Source of the DNA: Lachnospiraceae bacterium | GTDB lineage: Bacteria; Bacillota; Clostridia; Lachnospirales; Lachnospiraceae | DNA length: 6,856 nucleotides | NCBI GenBank assembly: GCA_003447895.1 | Contig: DLYC01000185.1 | Coordinates: 1 to 6,856 of the forward strand | Reading direction: 5' to 3' | Shown here: positions 5,888-6,856 of the stretch, piece after piece | Layout of the letters: each line of letters begins with the position of its first letter | How positions within the stretch are numbered: position 1 is the stretch's first letter | Program-made: the position numbers and the translations under genes | Notes under the pieces: generated by a model | Databases searched by the model: none | What the model was told of the DNA's origin: nothing | The model's input: the letters and a program-made list of their open reading frames with translations, nothing else

Positions 5888-5972
5888 GGGAATATTTTTT
5901 GATATAGTAGTAAAATTTTGTTCTTTCATAACCAATAACTATATATTGTGATAAACTGTCAAAAAATATCCC
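5888..5972. repeat. Large bulged inverted repeat in the divergent control region
   Basis: Left arm GGGA-A-TATTTTTTGA (5888-5902) and right arm TCAAAAAATATCCC (5959-5972) are inverted copies: 10 bp perfect, then 4 bp beyond a single bulged A. Pairing resumes inward (ATAGT against ACTGT, partial). The right arm directly abuts the AGGAGGT ribosome binding site of the small + strand gene. The arms lie about 70-80 and 140-150 bases upstream of the start predicted for the dctP sigma-54 promoter, typical of paired enhancer sites. Confidence 0.6.
5933..5948. promoter_or_regulatory. Palindrome CAATA-N6-TATTG, candidate operator
   Basis: CAATAACTATATATTG is a 16-bp dyad with 5-bp perfect arms, sitting between the two arms of the larger inverted repeat. 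A second, imperfect dyad, TTGTGA-TAAAC-TGTCAA (5946-5962), overlaps its right end and faintly resembles a CRP/FNR-type site. Regulator unknown. Confidence 0.35.
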
Positions 5973-5987
5973 AGGAGGTTATCTGCC

Positions 5988-6176
5988 ATGCCCAATACTT
6001 TTAACGTTCTTGTGTGCCTGCTCGCTCTTCTCATCGGGATCCTGATCGGTGAGAGATACCGCAAATGGAAAAAGGCGCGGGAAGAAGACAATAAGGAAAA
6101 TAAGAAAGAAAACAATAAGAAAGAAAGCAATAAGGAAGAAAAGAAGGATACCGAAACCGGACCTTCAGACAGTTAA
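5988..6176 (+). CDS. Small single-pass membrane protein with Lys/Glu/Asn-rich tail (unknown function)
   Basis: A 62-residue protein: a short N-terminus, one hydrophobic helix at about residues 6-21 ('NVLVCLLALLIGILIG'), a basic patch 'ERYRKWKKAREE', then a highly charged repetitive tail of Asn, Lys and Glu to about residue 54. The basic residues right after the helix suggest an N-out orientation with the tail in the cytoplasm. The start is convincing: AGGAGGT at 5973-5979 with an 8-base gap. I recognise no family. Its low-complexity tail would give only compositional database hits. It diverges from dctP across a shared control region and converges on thiM, with which it shares overlapping stops. 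Codon use in the tail (AAT, AAG, GAA) is far more AT-rich than in neighbouring genes. Confidence 0.7.
   Translation: MPNTFNVLVCLLALLIGILIGERYRKWKKAREEDNKENKKENNKKESNKEEKKDTETGPSDS
6081..6150 (+). repeat. Near-pure purine repeat tract coding the charged tail
   Basis: About 70 bases are nearly all A and G, interrupted mainly by the pyrimidines of AAT/AAC/AGC codons, with an imperfect 15-base period of the type AACAATAAGAAAGAA followed by AGCAATAAGGAAGAA. It codes five-residue units of Asn, Lys and Glu. It looks like a decayed tandem repeat that expanded in frame. Confidence 0.7.
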
Positions 6177-6856
6177 AAGGTCGAAAGCGCGTCCATCAGA
6201 TTCACGCGGAAAGTTCCGGTTCCTCTTCCCGCCTCCCGAGTCCACGCTTCCGCCTTTTCTCCGCAGGCCGCCATCAGCGCGCAGCAGGCCGCCGCGCTCT
6301 CTGCGGACGGATCCACCGCCAGAAAGGCACCCAGAAGCGCACTCAGCATGCAGCCGGATCCCGTGATCCCGGCCATCATGGGCGAGCCGCCCTCTACTGC
6401 CAGGAGCGTCTCCCCGTCACTGATATAATCCGTCACGCCGGAAGCAATGACGATGGCTCCCGTCTGCCCGGCCAGGGCCGCGGCATATTTGCCCGCCGTC
6501 TCCTCCGACGCGCGCTCGGGCAGGTCGTCCACTCCGCGTCCTGTGTCGCAGTGCCGGGCGAGCGCCCGGATCTCGGCCGCGTTTCCCCGGATGCAGGTGA
6601 TGCGGCCGCTCTCCAGGATCTCCATTGCCTTCCGGCGCCGGAACTGTGATCCCGCACAGCCCACCGGGTCCAGTACAGAAGGGTGACCTGTCGAGGCCGC
6701 GAGCGATGCCGCCCGTTTCATGGCCTCCAGGGACTCGGTCGCGCCGAGATTGCATACCAGCGCGTCGCAGAAGGAGGCAAAATCCTCCATCTCCTCCGGG
6801 TGGTGCGCCATCGTGGGGGAGGCTCCGATCGCCAGGAGCGCATTGGCACAGTCATT
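6173..6856 (-). CDS. thiM: Hydroxyethylthiazole kinase ThiM (5' end cut by window edge)
   Basis: The frame runs off the right edge; 227 residues are present, and only about 30 N-terminal residues should be missing. It phosphorylates 4-methyl-5-(2-hydroxyethyl)thiazole with ATP, a thiamine salvage step in the cytoplasm. Visible landmarks, in order: 'NDCANALLAIGASPTMAHHPEE' (split here as 'NDCANALLAIG' and 'ASPTMAHHPEE'), 'LVCNLGA', 'SVLDPVGCAGSQFRR', 'CIRGNAAEIRAL', 'VIASGVTDYISDG', and 'GITGSGCMLSALLGAF', whose Cys is the catalytic-region cysteine of the family. The Met at 6811 is internal, not the start, because family sequence continues upstream of it. Other thiamine genes or a TPP riboswitch would be beyond the window. 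Its stop shares a TTAA with the converging small gene. Confidence 0.95.
   Translation of the reverse strand, partial: NDCANALLAIGASPTMAHHPEEMEDFASFCDALVCNLGATESLEAMKRAASLAASTGHPSVLDPVGCAGSQFRRRKAMEILESGRITCIRGNAAEIRALARHCDTGRGVDDLPERASEETAGKYAAALAGQTGAIVIASGVTDYISDGETLLAVEGGSPMMAGITGSGCMLSALLGAFLAVDPSAESAAACCALMAACGEKAEAWTREAGRGTGTFRVNLMDALSTF

Noticed and set aside
5957..5962. Perfect TTGACA on the minus strand as a -35 box for dctP
   Set aside because: No acceptable -10 hexamer lies 16-18 bases downstream; the hexamer falls within an arm of the inverted repeat, which explains it better.
6081..6150. Repeated purine tract as a CRISPR array or mobile-element trace
   Set aside because: The units are short, imperfect, in frame within a coding sequence, and there are no unique spacers.
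6612..6811. Met at 6811 as the true start of ThiM
   Set aside because: Codons upstream to the window edge read NDCANALLAIGASPT in frame, matching the conserved N-terminal part of ThiM, so the gene continues beyond the window.

Overview
The window looks like chromosome from a Gram-positive anaerobe of the class Clostridia, plausibly a Lachnospiraceae-like gut bacterium. The reasons are strong AGGAGG-type ribosome binding sites before most genes, moderately high GC genes with AT-rich promoter gaps, a YesN-type (receiver plus AraC) response regulator, a YcxB-like protein, and two substrate-binding lipoproteins with Gram-positive-style lipoboxes. Genus cannot be fixed from the sequence alone. No RNA gene, insertion sequence or CRISPR array is visible, and no gene-free stretch exceeds 300 bases.

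Left part (1-2032, + strand): the last codons of a sensor histidine kinase, a YesN/AraC-type response regulator, and a DctP-family TRAP solute-binding lipoprotein, overlapping or nearly touching like one operon. No permease genes follow this binding protein, so it may present a ligand to the kinase rather than feed a transporter. A short, well-initiated 29-codon reading frame follows and may be a gene remnant.

Middle part (1998-5717, - strand): a small two-helix YcxB-like membrane protein with its own promoter, then, transcribed towards it, a complete TRAP transporter operon dctP-dctQ-dctM. A perfect 13-bp hairpin with a U-run lies between dctP and dctQ and probably keeps the binding protein in excess over the permease. 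A strong terminator closes the operon after dctM. The simplest reading is that the two-component system and its binding protein sense a substrate, probably an organic acid, and control this transporter; the regulatory link is inferred.

The divergent control region (5718-5987) is the richest part of the window. It holds a good sigma-54 (-24/-12) promoter match facing dctP, paired GTTTCACT repeats 22 bp apart, a cre-like site, a short hairpin in the predicted leader, and further upstream a large bulged inverted repeat flanking a palindrome, at distances typical of enhancer sites.

Right part (5988-6856): a 62-residue single-helix membrane protein with a Lys/Glu/Asn-rich repetitive tail on the + strand, and on the - strand the C-terminal ~227 residues of hydroxyethylthiazole kinase (ThiM, thiamine salvage), cut by the window edge. 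The stop codons of these two convergent genes interlock in a single TTAA.
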